A DNA stretch of 18,673 nt from Candidatus Aenigmatarchaeota archaeon (GCA_017609225.1 JAFCEK010000012.1:1-18673); one strand, 5' to 3'; counted from the stretch's first letter, positions 6,117-12,541 are shown. Notes: generated from the letters alone by a model not told the origin. Program-made: numbers and translations.

Positions 6117-6506
6117 ATGGGTTTTAAAAGATTCCTCAAATTTGCATTGGTTGGGGGTACAGGGGTTATTGTAAATCTTGGCCTGCTCTGGATTTTCACG
6201 GAGATTGCAGGGGTTTTTTACATATACTCTGCAGTGATAAGCATTGAGGCATCTATAATAAGTAATTTCCTTCTTAATGAGCACTGGACATTCAGTGACA
6301 GAAGGCAGAAAAATATCAGAATGCTGAACAGGGCTGTGAAATTTAATCTTGTTTCGTTTGCAGGCATGCTGATAAACATAGCTGTCCTTTTTGCATTCAC
6401 AGAATTCCTTGGTATTTACTACATGTATTCAGAAATCCTTGGAATAGGGGCAGCCTTTTTATGGAACTATTTCATTAATCTGTTCTGGACATGGGGTCAG
6501 AATTAA
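6117..6506 (+). CDS. GtrA-like membrane protein
   Basis: 129 residues, the normal GtrA size (120-150). Start MGFKRFLKFALVGGTGVIVN gives the family's F-x-x-F-x-x-V-G-x-x-x-x-x-x-x motif. Four hydrophobic helices follow: about 7-29, 34-55 with the conserved N-F-x-x-N-x-x-W-T-F signature (SNFLLNEHWTFSD), 68-92 and 98-124 with the mirror motif WNYFINLFWTW. GtrA proteins are thought to help move polyprenyl-phosphate sugars across the membrane or assist glycosyltransferases; here no glycosyltransferase is adjacent. Plus TATA is at 6089-6097. The next gene starts 25 nt downstream with its own TATA. Confidence 0.85.
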   Translation: MGFKRFLKFALVGGTGVIVNLGLLWIFTEIAGVFYIYSAVISIEASIISNFLLNEHWTFSDRRQKNIRMLNRAVKFNLVSFAGMLINIAVLFAFTEFLGIYYMYSEILGIGAAFLWNYFINLFWTWGQN

Positions 6507-6514
6507 AAATATTT
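6503..6514 (+). promoter_or_regulatory. TATA box of the beta-propeller gene
   Basis: TTAAAAATATTT is centred 23 nt before ATG 6531 and overlaps the GtrA stop codon. It favours ATG 6531 over the TTG at 6513. Confidence 0.5.
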
Positions 6515-6530
6515 GTTTCAATGGTATATT

Positions 6531-7826
6531 ATGCGCGACTACTATATTGAGAGGGAAGATATTATCAGGGGCCAGCGTTCTGAGATAGAGCTGGGAAGCG
6601 AGTTCGGGGAGCTTGAGATGGTTGGCGCACTGGTTGCTATAAAAGAAGCCGGCTTTGCGCCTGTATGGGTGATTAGAACAGGAGGGTCTCTAAATATAGG
6701 GTTTGCCTTGCTGCATAAAGGCATACTTTATTTTGGTGCATGCGATCATATTTTTTATGCTGTTGATGCTGAAACAGGCAAGGAAAGATGGAGATTCAAA
6801 ACAAATGATGTTATACTCTCAAAGCCATGTATAGCTGGCAGCTTCATATGTTTTGGTTCATTCGATGGGAATCTGTATGCGCTGGATTTTGATGGAAAAT
6901 TGTTATGGAAATTTCCTGTGAACAGCAAGATATCATGTGCAATAAAAACAGCCAGGGAGAGGATATTTTTCGGAACAGAGGACGGAAAGTTTTACTGTCT
7001 TTCTCTTGATGGCAAGCTGCTCTGGAAATTTGCAACAAATGGTTCTATTGTTGAAAATGCCGCAGTTGGGGATAATATTCTGGTTTTTGGTTCCTGGGAC
7101 AGAAATGTATATGCATTGGATTTTAATGGAAATCTTTTATGGAAGTTCTGTACAGGGGCAGAGGTGAATATAGAGCCAGCTGTGGATGGGGATATGGTAT
7201 ATGTTGGTTCTGGTGACAGAAATCTTTATGCATTGGAGCTGAACACAGGAAAGTTGTTATGGGGATTCAAATCTGATGGTGCTGTACGCGGTGTAGCAGT
7301 TTCAGGGAATATTGTACTCTTTACAGCATACACAGAAAAACTTTATGCATTAGATAAGAATGGAAAAATATTATGGAAGTTCAGGACTGAAAACTATCTT
7401 GTGGAACCACCAGCTGTTTCTGATAATGTTATATACCTTGGCTCAACTGATAACAATCTGTATGCCATTGATATGAATGGGAAGCTCCTGTGGAAGTTTG
7501 CAACAAAATCCCTTGTGGTATGCACACCAATAGTATGGAACGGTAAGATATACTTTGGCTCCTATGACTGCAATGTTTACTGCCTGAATCTAAAGGGTGA
7601 ACTTTTGTGGAAATTCCAGACCAGCAGAAGCGATATGTCAAAGATAGATGTTGATGAGATGAAAAAAAGAGAAAAAGCCAGATTTGCACTGAAGCCGCAG
7701 GAAATTGAGGCTAAGGCAGAGAAGAAAGCGGAAGGGGAGAATATCTCTGACTATGGAACCATATCAACAACATATGTGAGCACTGACACGCAGCATTATG
7801 TAGGAAAAAAGAAGGGCTATATATAA
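6531..7826 (+). CDS. PQQ/WD-like beta-propeller protein, probably cytoplasmic
   Basis: 431 residues from ATG 6531. After about 55 residues with no signal peptide come eight repeats of about 39 residues, each ending in a G-K-L-L-W-K-F type strand (near bases 6788, 6903, 7020, 7137, 7257, 7371, 7488, 7605), with YALDFDGKLLWKF as the commonest form. G-S-x-D-x-N-x-Y-A-L motifs precede them. This is the PQQ-like/BamB-type propeller, a fold that forms an eight-bladed ring for protein or ligand binding. The catalytic residues of PQQ dehydrogenases are not evident, so binding rather than oxidation is likely. A 75-residue charged tail follows (MKKREKARFALKPQEIEAKAE, then STTYVSTDTQHYVGKKKGY). Most family members are secreted; this one has no leader. 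Partner unknown. Confidence 0.72.
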   Translation: MRDYYIEREDIIRGQRSEIELGSEFGELEMVGALVAIKEAGFAPVWVIRTGGSLNIGFALLHKGILYFGACDHIFYAVDAETGKERWRFKTNDVILSKPCIAGSFICFGSFDGNLYALDFDGKLLWKFPVNSKISCAIKTARERIFFGTEDGKFYCLSLDGKLLWKFATNGSIVENAAVGDNILVFGSWDRNVYALDFNGNLLWKFCTGAEVNIEPAVDGDMVYVGSGDRNLYALELNTGKLLWGFKSDGAVRGVAVSGNIVLFTAYTEKLYALDKNGKILWKFRTENYLVEPPAVSDNVIYLGSTDNNLYAIDMNGKLLWKFATKSLVVCTPIVWNGKIYFGSYDCNVYCLNLKGELLWKFQTSRSDMSKIDVDEMKKREKARFALKPQEIEAKAEKKAEGENISDYGTISTTYVSTDTQHYVGKKKGYI

Positions 7827-7831
7827 TAAAA
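7818..7831 (+). promoter_or_regulatory. TATA box of taw1
   Basis: CTATATATAATAAA, centred 24 nt before ATG 7848 and overlapping the preceding stop codon; leaderless spacing. Confidence 0.6.
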
Positions 7832-7847
7832 AGCTAATGAACTTATT

Positions 7848-8756
7848 ATGATTCCTGAAAATCTTAGAAAAGAGATGACAAGACAGCACTACAAAATAGT
7901 TGGAAACCACAGCGCTGTGAAGCTGTGCACATGGCTTAAAAAAAGCATAAGGGATGAAGGATTCTGCTACAAGCAGAAATTTTATGGAATTGAAAGCCAT
8001 CGCTGCCTTCAGATGACGCCATGGATCGGGTGCTGCAACTCATGTCTGTACTGCTGGAGAATAATAGAAAAGAGCCCCTTGCAATTTGACAGAACAGATG
8101 AACCAGGGGATATCATACAGGGCTGTATTGAGGCGCAAAGAAGGCTTATTAATGGTTTTCCCGGATGGGAAGGCACAAACATGAAAAAATGGAAAGAGGC
8201 AAACAATCCCAACCAGGCTGCTGTTTCTCTGACAGGAGAGCCCACCATGTATCCAAAGATTTCAGGGCTTATTGAGGAGTTCAAGAAGCGGAAATTCACG
8301 GTGTTTCTTGTTACAAACGGCCAGCTTCCTGAAAGGCTTGAGCAGATTGCAGGCAGTGCTGAACCTTCCCAGCTATATATATCCCTTGATGCCCCGGACA
8401 GACAGACATACAAAAGGGTTGACAGGCCTTCTTCTCCGGGTTTCTGGGAAAAAATAAACAGAAGCCTTGAACTCATGAACAGCTTCAGCTGCAGAAAGGC
8501 TATAAGGCTGACCATGGTTAAGGGCTGGAATATGAAAAATCCGGAGGGGTATGCAAAGCTTATAGAAAAGGCAAACCCTGACTTTATTGAAGTGAAAGGA
8601 TATATGCATGTTGGAGAGAGCCAGAAAAGGCTGCCAAGAGATGCAATGCCTCTCCACAGGGACATAAAGGAGTTTGCAGAGAAACTGGAAAGGGAAACAG
8701 GATATGCATACAGAGATGAGCAGAAAGAAAGCAGGGTTGTTTTGCTTAGTAAGTAA
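7848..8756 (+). CDS. taw1: 4-demethylwyosine synthase Taw1 (TYW1), radical SAM
   Basis: 302 residues, full length. Taw1 condenses N1-methylguanosine-37 of tRNA-Phe with C2-C3 of pyruvate to form the tricyclic imidazopurine core of wyosine. The radical SAM cluster is C62-x3-C66-x2-C69 in GCCNSCLYCWR, preceded by HRCLQMTPW. Three further cysteines, C27, C40 and C53, fit the three ligands of the second [4Fe-4S] cluster described for archaeal TYW1; their spacing is the same as I recall for the Pyrococcus enzyme. SLTGEPTMYPKISGLI is the glycine-rich SAM site (GE motif), followed by VFLVTNGQLPERL and QLYISLDAPDRQTYKRVDRP. EVKGYMHVGESQKRL is the conserved substrate loop. No flavodoxin domain, as normal in archaea. 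Taw2 lies 2.4 kb upstream. Confidence 0.93.
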   Translation: MIPENLRKEMTRQHYKIVGNHSAVKLCTWLKKSIRDEGFCYKQKFYGIESHRCLQMTPWIGCCNSCLYCWRIIEKSPLQFDRTDEPGDIIQGCIEAQRRLINGFPGWEGTNMKKWKEANNPNQAAVSLTGEPTMYPKISGLIEEFKKRKFTVFLVTNGQLPERLEQIAGSAEPSQLYISLDAPDRQTYKRVDRPSSPGFWEKINRSLELMNSFSCRKAIRLTMVKGWNMKNPEGYAKLIEKANPDFIEVKGYMHVGESQKRLPRDAMPLHRDIKEFAEKLERETGYAYRDEQKESRVVLLSK

Positions 8757-8760
8757 AAGA

Positions 8761-8768
8761 TTTAAATC
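8761..8768 (+). promoter_or_regulatory. TATA box of the 8788 gene
   Basis: TTTAAATC, centred 24 nt before ATG 8788, four nt after the taw1 stop. Confidence 0.5.
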
Positions 8769-8787
8769 TTCATTTAGTAGTTATTTT

Positions 8788-9486
8788 ATGGCTAGAAAAA
8801 TAGAATATGGTTCTATTAAATGTGATATCCCCGAGTTTTTATTCAGGGGTTATACTCAGAACATTATAGAATTTGATATCATGTCGAGTTTTCTCCGTGA
8901 TAACAAATCTGTTTACAGAGGCCATGCCTTTGAATATACTAATGGAGAAAAAGAACCTCTAACTTTTGTAACTAGATTCCTTTCTGATGCATTTATTTAT
9001 GCATTATATAATATGAAGAAAAAATGCACAAAAAAAGGTGGTGATTACCGTTTTTCATCTTATAATGTCTTTACTATATATCCTGCTGTTATGGCTATTG
9101 ATGCAAATCCATACAGAGATAGATTATTTTTTCCTGATGATGGAGAGGGAATTTATATCAAGGGGGGGATTGATACAAAAGATATAGTTGTTGTTTTCGG
9201 ACTCGGGATTAACAGGATTGCTCAATTTTTATCTGAATCGCACAGAAGACATGTTGAAACAGCACATAAGAGTTTATTGGAGGAAATGGAAATGTATGAA
9301 TTGTCTGAGAAATCGTTTGTGGAAAGGCTGAAAGATGATAGTATTGATATGAACAAATTAATGCCCCTGTTTTTCGGTCTAAAGACTGTAAGTTTTGAAA
9401 AAAGAAGTAGTAATATTCAACTCATTAAAAATGGGATAGAAGTTCTGGAACAATTTTATAAAAGAGATTCCTTTGAATCAATATGA
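8788..9486 (+). CDS. Orphan protein, possibly ADP-ribosyltransferase-like (FRG/ART fold)
   Basis: 232 residues from ATG 8788, chosen because a TATA box lies at leaderless distance; upstream in-frame starts are inside taw1. I do not recognise the family with confidence. Visible pattern: FLFRGYTQ (17-23), VYRGHAFEY (42-50), T62-RFLSDAFIYAL (to 73), then E120-GIYIKGGIDTKDIVVVFG (to 138). A Y/F-R-G motif, a T-x5-A-x-x-Y-A helix and a Glu just before an I-x-x-x-D-I strand is the order seen in many ADP-ribosyltransferase-fold proteins (R/H - Y - E). The C-terminal third is helical and charged. Base use is visibly more AT-rich than the neighbours (many ATT, TTT, TCT, TTA), hinting at transfer. It overlaps the trm56 3' end by 9 nt. 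Confidence 0.55.
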   Translation: MARKIEYGSIKCDIPEFLFRGYTQNIIEFDIMSSFLRDNKSVYRGHAFEYTNGEKEPLTFVTRFLSDAFIYALYNMKKKCTKKGGDYRFSSYNVFTIYPAVMAIDANPYRDRLFFPDDGEGIYIKGGIDTKDIVVVFGLGINRIAQFLSESHRRHVETAHKSLLEEMEMYELSEKSFVERLKDDSIDMNKLMPLFFGLKTVSFEKRSSNIQLIKNGIEVLEQFYKRDSFESI

Positions 9487-9996
9487 TTTCTTAACCAACT
9501 TGCCTCTCTCCTGCGGTATGATTTTCATTTTGGGTTTTGGAAATTTCCTGCTGAACTCCTTTCCATGAAAATATCTGTCCAGGAATAATGCCAGAGCTGC
9601 AACTTCGCTGTGGGGCTGGCTTGTAACAGAAACATTCCAGTCAGCAAGCTGGTAAACCTCTGGGGGAACCTTTTCCCCTCCAACAACAACCAGTAGCTTT
9701 TTTGCTTTCCTTATTCCGGTTATTGTTTTCTTCAGTGGCAGGCCATACACAGTCAGATGAATTGTTCTGCCTTTCCATTCCTTCAGGAATTTTTTATAGC
9801 TGCTGATATGTTTTATTTTAAAATTCCCGCCCCATTGCTCTGATATTTTTTTGACTGATTTTTCCAGGTTTTTATCCTTCTCTCCTGTGTAGAAGCCCTC
9901 ATATGCCCCCAATGCCCTTGCAGCAAGAAACACATGCGTGCTTATTCTCTGGTCTCTGAATATCCTGTGACCCAGACGCAGAACAGACACAGCCAT
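9478..9996 (-). CDS. trm56: tRNA (cytidine-56-2'-O)-methyltransferase Trm56
   Basis: 172 residues, close to the family's 170-190. Trm56 methylates the 2'-OH of C56 in the T-loop of nearly all archaeal tRNAs and is a SPOUT (trefoil-knot) enzyme specific to archaea. N-terminal signature VLRLGHRIFRDQRISTHVFL plus AARALGA matches the family exactly (R-L-G-H-R-x-x-R-D-x-R-x-T-T-H-V). The knot is formed by LLVVVGGEKVPPEVYQLADW and NVSVTSQPHSEVAALALFLDR, the SAM-binding part with S-Q-P-H-S-E-V-A-A-L. The tail is basic. TATA-like ACAAATATAAG (reverse of about 10018-10028) lies about 26 nt before the ATG. Of note: the tRNA-Arg gene in this window has an intron inside the T-loop, three nt after C56. 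Confidence 0.93.
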   Translation of the reverse strand: MAVSVLRLGHRIFRDQRISTHVFLAARALGAYEGFYTGEKDKNLEKSVKKISEQWGGNFKIKHISSYKKFLKEWKGRTIHLTVYGLPLKKTITGIRKAKKLLVVVGGEKVPPEVYQLADWNVSVTSQPHSEVAALALFLDRYFHGKEFSRKFPKPKMKIIPQERGKLVKKSY

Positions 9997-10057
9997 AGGA
10001 TAGAATTGATTCTTTTTCTTATATTTGTTTTTGAACCGGTGGGTGGTTTATGCCATA

Positions 10058-10396
10058 TTATGTTACATGCATAACCGCAACCGCCTTCTTGTTGTCAGCA
10101 ACCAGTCCATTGAAAACATCCACAGCCTTGTCTGTTGTTTCTATAAAGAGCTTTATTTTTCTGTTTTCAGCAAGCATTACAACCTCCTCGGGAACCTTTA
10201 CTATGCCTGTTGTGCCTGTTCCCACTACTACTGCATCCGGCTTTCTTCTGGCAACAGCAAGGAATTCATCCGGACTGAATATATGGCTTTTTGGCCTGTA
10301 CTCAAGCCTGCCGTCCCAGAAAACAACCATATCTGAAAAATAATCCTTGCCGTTAATCCTTATTTCACCGAATTTAACAGAATCTATCCTTACCAT
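10058..10396 (-). CDS. Mth938-domain protein (DUF498 family)
   Basis: 112 residues, full length for the family. Mth938-like proteins are small alpha/beta folds found in archaea, bacteria and mitochondria (AAMDC and NDUFAF3 are human relatives); their biochemical role in archaea is not established. Signature: RIDSVKFGEIRINGKDYFSD at the start (I-x-x-x-x-F-G-x-I-x-I-x-G-x-x-Y), W-D-G-R-L-E-Y-R, PDAVVVGTGTTGIVKVPEEV (the G-T-G glycine loop) and a final A-V-x-x-x-N. Upstream is a compact divergent promoter shared with the first pilin-like gene. Its own TATA is best placed at about 10421-10432 (minus). 61 nt from trm56, which has its own TATA, so the two may be separate units. Confidence 0.82.
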   Translation of the reverse strand: MVRIDSVKFGEIRINGKDYFSDMVVFWDGRLEYRPKSHIFSPDEFLAVARRKPDAVVVGTGTTGIVKVPEEVVMLAENRKIKLFIETTDKAVDVFNGLVADNKKAVAVMHVT

Positions 10397-10435
10397 ATTA
10401 TAGATATTTAAATGGGTTCTGTTATAAATTAAAAT
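10397..10435. promoter_or_regulatory. 39-bp overlapping divergent promoter
   Basis: Start codons at 10396 (minus) and 10436 (plus) are 39 bp apart. Plus TATA ATATTTAAAT (10404-10413) is 27 nt before the pilin ATG; minus TATA TTAATTTATAAC (reverse of 10421-10432) is about 30 nt before the Mth938 ATG. Each TATA lies inside the other gene's initiation zone. Confidence 0.5.
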
Positions 10436-10699
10436 ATGAGGGGCATATCAGCTACTTTATGGATTGTTATAGCAATAGTGGTATTCATAGTTGCTGCGCT
10501 TGTTATTGTAACTATTTTTAGCGGTGGTGTGCAACAGGTTTCAAGCATTACCCAGGCAAGCGCGCTCTGCCAGCAGACATGCCAGGCATCATGCAGCGCA
10601 ACCGGAAATCCGCCTGTAACATGGAGAGCACCAACTGTAATAATAAATAATGAACCAAGTTCCTGTTATGATGTAACGGGCGGGGACTGCACCTGCTAA
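10436..10699 (+). CDS. Pilin-like cysteine-rich surface protein 1
   Basis: 87 residues. MRG-IS gives a class III (prepilin peptidase) site of the form R-G-hydrophobic-S, so the leader would be only three residues. The next 25 residues are one hydrophobic helix (ATLWIVIAIVVFIVAALVIV) as in archaeal type IV pilins. The ectodomain is small (about 55 residues): C45-x3-C49-x3-C53, GNPPVTW, then a Cys and the ending C-T-C, six cysteines in total. No known pilin family matches to my knowledge. First of four paralogues at 10436-11643. Disulfides are likely because the ectodomain should be outside. It could alternatively stay as a membrane-anchored protein. Confidence 0.7.
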   Translation: MRGISATLWIVIAIVVFIVAALVIVTIFSGGVQQVSSITQASALCQQTCQASCSATGNPPVTWRAPTVIINNEPSSCYDVTGGDCTC

Positions 10700-10703
10700 C
10701 AGC

Positions 10704-10715
10704 AATTATTTTATC
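10704..10715 (+). promoter_or_regulatory. TATA box of pilin-like gene 2
   Basis: AATTATTTTATC centred 28 nt before ATG 10737. Confidence 0.45.
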
Positions 10716-10736
10716 AAGCAAACCAATCTATAAACA

Positions 10737-11000
10737 ATGAAAGCAGTATTCAGGAATATCTGGATTCTTGTGATGGGGATTATTGTTATAGTTGCAGGTT
10801 TTGTTCTTGTTTCAATGCAGGGCAGTGTTGAGAATGTAAAGGATCTGGCAAAGGCAAACTCCCTGTGCAGCCAGTGGTGCAGTGTTTACTGCAGCTCCAC
10901 AGGAAGGCCGCCGGCAAACTGGAATGCAAAAACAGTAAAGGTTGGTGATGATGTTATTTCCTGTTCTGACCCGGATGTGTTTGGAAACTGCACATGTTAA
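10737..11000 (+). CDS. Pilin-like cysteine-rich surface protein 2
   Basis: 87 residues, the most diverged N-terminus of the four: MKAVFRNIWILVMGIIVIVAG lacks the small residue at the fourth position of the prepilin-peptidase motif (K-A-V-F) and has an extra Arg before the helix, so cleavage is less certain. The ectodomain keeps the six-cysteine frame: LCSQWCSVYC (Cx3Cx3C), GRPPANWNAKTVKVGDD, then SCSDPDVFGNCTC (C-x8-C-x-C). The N-W-N-A-K-T-V/I-K-V-G-D block is nearly identical in paralogue 3, which points to recent duplication. It has its own TATA and lies 37 nt after paralogue 1. Confidence 0.7.
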   Translation: MKAVFRNIWILVMGIIVIVAGFVLVSMQGSVENVKDLAKANSLCSQWCSVYCSSTGRPPANWNAKTVKVGDDVISCSDPDVFGNCTC

Positions 11001-11023
11001 CCGGATGTTATATTAATGTATTG

Positions 11024-11035
11024 ATTTTATAAAAG
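11024..11035 (+). promoter_or_regulatory. TATA box of pilin-like genes 3 and 4
   Basis: ATTTTATAAAAG centred 28 nt before ATG 11057. Confidence 0.5.
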
Positions 11036-11056
11036 GGCTCTGACAAATATATAGAT

Positions 11057-11326
11057 ATGAAAGCAGTATCGCAAACGCTCTGGATTGTAATTACAATAGT
11101 TGTGATTATAGTAGCTGCACTGGTTGTAATAACAGTGTTCAGCACAGGCATAACACAGGTAACAAGCCTCAGTGAAGCAGAATCAATATGCAGCCAATGG
11201 TGCGCTTCATCCTGTGCAGCAATAGGCAGCGAGCCAATAAACTGGAATGCCAAAACCATAAAGGTTGGAGACACAATGAAATCATGCAGCGATTCAGATG
11301 TGTACGGGCCATGCAGCTGCACATAA
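11057..11326 (+). CDS. Pilin-like cysteine-rich surface protein 3
   Basis: 89 residues. MKAVSQTLWIVITIVVIIVAA has a K-A-V-S prepilin-peptidase site and a continuous hydrophobic helix to about residue 28. The ectodomain begins after ITQVTSLSEAES and has ICSQWCASSC, then SEPINWNAKTIKVGD and SCSDSDVYGPCSC. All six cysteines are in the shared frame (Cx3Cx3C and Cx8CxC). The three N-terminal cysteines are spaced i, i+4, i+8, so on a helix they would lie on one face. Followed after 11 nt by paralogue 4, the only pair in the cluster without a promoter between. Confidence 0.72.
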   Translation: MKAVSQTLWIVITIVVIIVAALVVITVFSTGITQVTSLSEAESICSQWCASSCAAIGSEPINWNAKTIKVGDTMKSCSDSDVYGPCSCT

Positions 11327-11337
11327 TAAAGGATAAC

Positions 11338-11643
11338 ATGAAGGCATTGTCCAATGTAATGTGGATTCTTGTTGCAATAGTGGTAATTCTGATTGTAGCT
11401 GTTGTTGTTTTGAGTGTGTTCACTGGCGGGGTTTCCAATTTTCTCAATATATTCAATCCATGGTCAAACCAGACAACAGCAACCTCTATATGCGAAGGAT
11501 ACTGCAGCCAGCTGTGTATTGGCCAGCCTGAAGGCACAACACCCCAGGGCTGGGAAGAGCAGACAGCCAATGACAAAAAATGCACTGAATGGGGTGTGCA
11601 GTGCGTATGCAAAAGCGGCTTTGGCGGTCTTGGGGGTAAATAG
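11338..11643 (+). CDS. Pilin-like cysteine-rich surface protein 4
   Basis: 101 residues, ATG 11338. MKALSNVMWILVAIVVILIVA has a K-A-L-S site and the same helix. A longer linker (NIFNPWSNQTTAT, with an N-x-T sequon) precedes ICEGYCSQLC. The middle differs (QPEGTTPQGWEEQTANDKK instead of the NWNAKT block), but a Trp is kept. The end is KCTEWGVQCVCKSGFGGLGG, with C-x6-C-x-C and a glycine-rich tail. So the cysteine frame is constant while the rest varies. A T-rich tract follows the stop at once (11645-11656). Confidence 0.7.
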   Translation: MKALSNVMWILVAIVVILIVAVVVLSVFTGGVSNFLNIFNPWSNQTTATSICEGYCSQLCIGQPEGTTPQGWEEQTANDKKCTEWGVQCVCKSGFGGLGGK

Positions 11644-11656
11644 CTTTTTGTTTTTT
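11644..11656 (+). terminator. T-tract terminator of the pilin-like cluster
   Basis: CTTTTTGTTTTTT directly after the TAG of pilin-like gene 4, the simple oligo-T signal used by archaeal RNA polymerase. Confidence 0.55.
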
Positions 11657-11702
11657 GCAGTTTCATTACCTATAAAAACATTCACAGACAATAAGATATT
11701 AT

Positions 11703-11729
11703 ACTGCAGGTGTTCATTCTGCAGTTTTT
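11703..11729 (+). terminator. Hairpin with U-tract between pilins and scpA
   Basis: ACTGCAG (11703-11709), nine-nt loop, CTGCAGT (11719-11725), then TTTT. It resembles a bacterial intrinsic terminator and lies 60 nt beyond the T-tract, just upstream of the scpA promoter. Confidence 0.35.
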
Positions 11730-11774
11730 CTGGATACTCATTCATGTTCAGTGAAGAGGGGTTTTGGATTAACA

Positions 11775-11783
11775 GTATATAAG
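11775..11783 (+). promoter_or_regulatory. TATA box of scpA
   Basis: GTATATAAG centred 23 nt before ATG 11802; it lies inside the upstream extension of the reading frame and so argues for the start at 11802. Confidence 0.6.
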
Positions 11784-11801
11784 GAGCAGCAAAGGATTGT
11801 T

Positions 11802-12497
11802 ATGAACGAGGAAAAGATAATGAAGCTGATAACATCGGATTTTTCATGGGAGCAGGTGATAAACAAAATTGTCTTATGGGAAGGTCTGGACCCCTGGGAC
11901 CTTGATATAAGGGCAATGTCCAATGCATTTGTAAAATATATTGAAAAAATGGAGCAGCTTGATTTTAAGGTTCCTGCAAAATATGTGATAATCGCAGCTG
12001 TTCTTCTCAGAATGAAATCCGACCACCTGGAATTTTTTGAAGAGCTTATAAGCGATGACGGATTCGGGGATGAGATAGAAAGCGAGATTGAAGGCACGGA
12101 AATTTCCGGAAACCAGATTGAAGTGAATCCCATAACAGTCCCCCCTGTAAGATATGCAAGAAGAAAAATAACTGTAAACGAGCTTATTGAAGCCCTGAGA
12201 AAGGTAATGAAAACAGAGCAGAGAAGGAGAGAGAGAAAAATAAGGGCCAGAGGCCAGGTGCAGGTTAAGGAAGATGATATATCGCACAGGATTGAAAAGC
12301 TGTATGAAAAGATAAAGGCCATGCTTTCTGAAATAAAGGGTGAGGAGGTAAGGTTTTCAAACCTTATAAAAAAATGGGAAAGAAAAGAGGTTGTGAACAC
12401 ATTCCTGCCGCTTGTGTATCTTGACCATGACAAAAGAGTGAACTGCAGGCAGAGTGAAATTTTTGAGGAGATATTCATAAGAAAGGGGGAAAAATAA
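11802..12497 (+). CDS. scpA: Segregation and condensation protein A (kleisin)
   Basis: 231 residues from ATG 11802; the frame is open to 11751, but the TATA lies in that part. ScpA is the kleisin that bridges the two heads of the SMC dimer and recruits ScpB. The N-terminal domain has WEQVINKIVLWEGLDPWDLD and IRAMSNAFVKYIEKM (the family's W-x-x-x-L-x-x-x-I-x-x-x-x-I-D-P-W-D-I-D pattern), then FKVPAKYVIIAAVLLRMKSDHL (helix that contacts the SMC neck). A charged linker follows (residues about 90-180). The C-terminal winged helix is RFSNLIKKWERKEVVNTFLPLVYLDHDKRVNCRQSEIFEEIFI. Followed by scpB after 44 nt. SMC itself is not in the window. Confidence 0.88.
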   Translation: MNEEKIMKLITSDFSWEQVINKIVLWEGLDPWDLDIRAMSNAFVKYIEKMEQLDFKVPAKYVIIAAVLLRMKSDHLEFFEELISDDGFGDEIESEIEGTEISGNQIEVNPITVPPVRYARRKITVNELIEALRKVMKTEQRRRERKIRARGQVQVKEDDISHRIEKLYEKIKAMLSEIKGEEVRFSNLIKKWERKEVVNTFLPLVYLDHDKRVNCRQSEIFEEIFIRKGEK

Positions 12498-12541
12498 TTA
12501 TAGTATAGGCACCAAAAAATGTATAGAGTATGGGATAGCAT

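Noticed and set aside
6511..6525. Fourth possible copy of the nurA-type palindrome
   Set aside because: Only about 10 of 15 positions match and no symmetry; expected by chance in AT-rich DNA.
6780..7620. Regular direct repeats of about 117 bp
   Set aside because: They are the coding repeats of the beta-propeller (39 residues), not a CRISPR array or satellite.
8009..8665. 218-residue minus-strand open frame within taw1
   Set aside because: Mirror of a strongly conserved radical SAM gene; no domain visible.
11738..12541. 267-residue open frame on the minus strand across scpA
   Set aside because: Composition is Ser/Phe/Ile-rich as expected for the antisense of a Lys/Glu-rich gene; scpA on the other strand has clear family motifs and a promoter.
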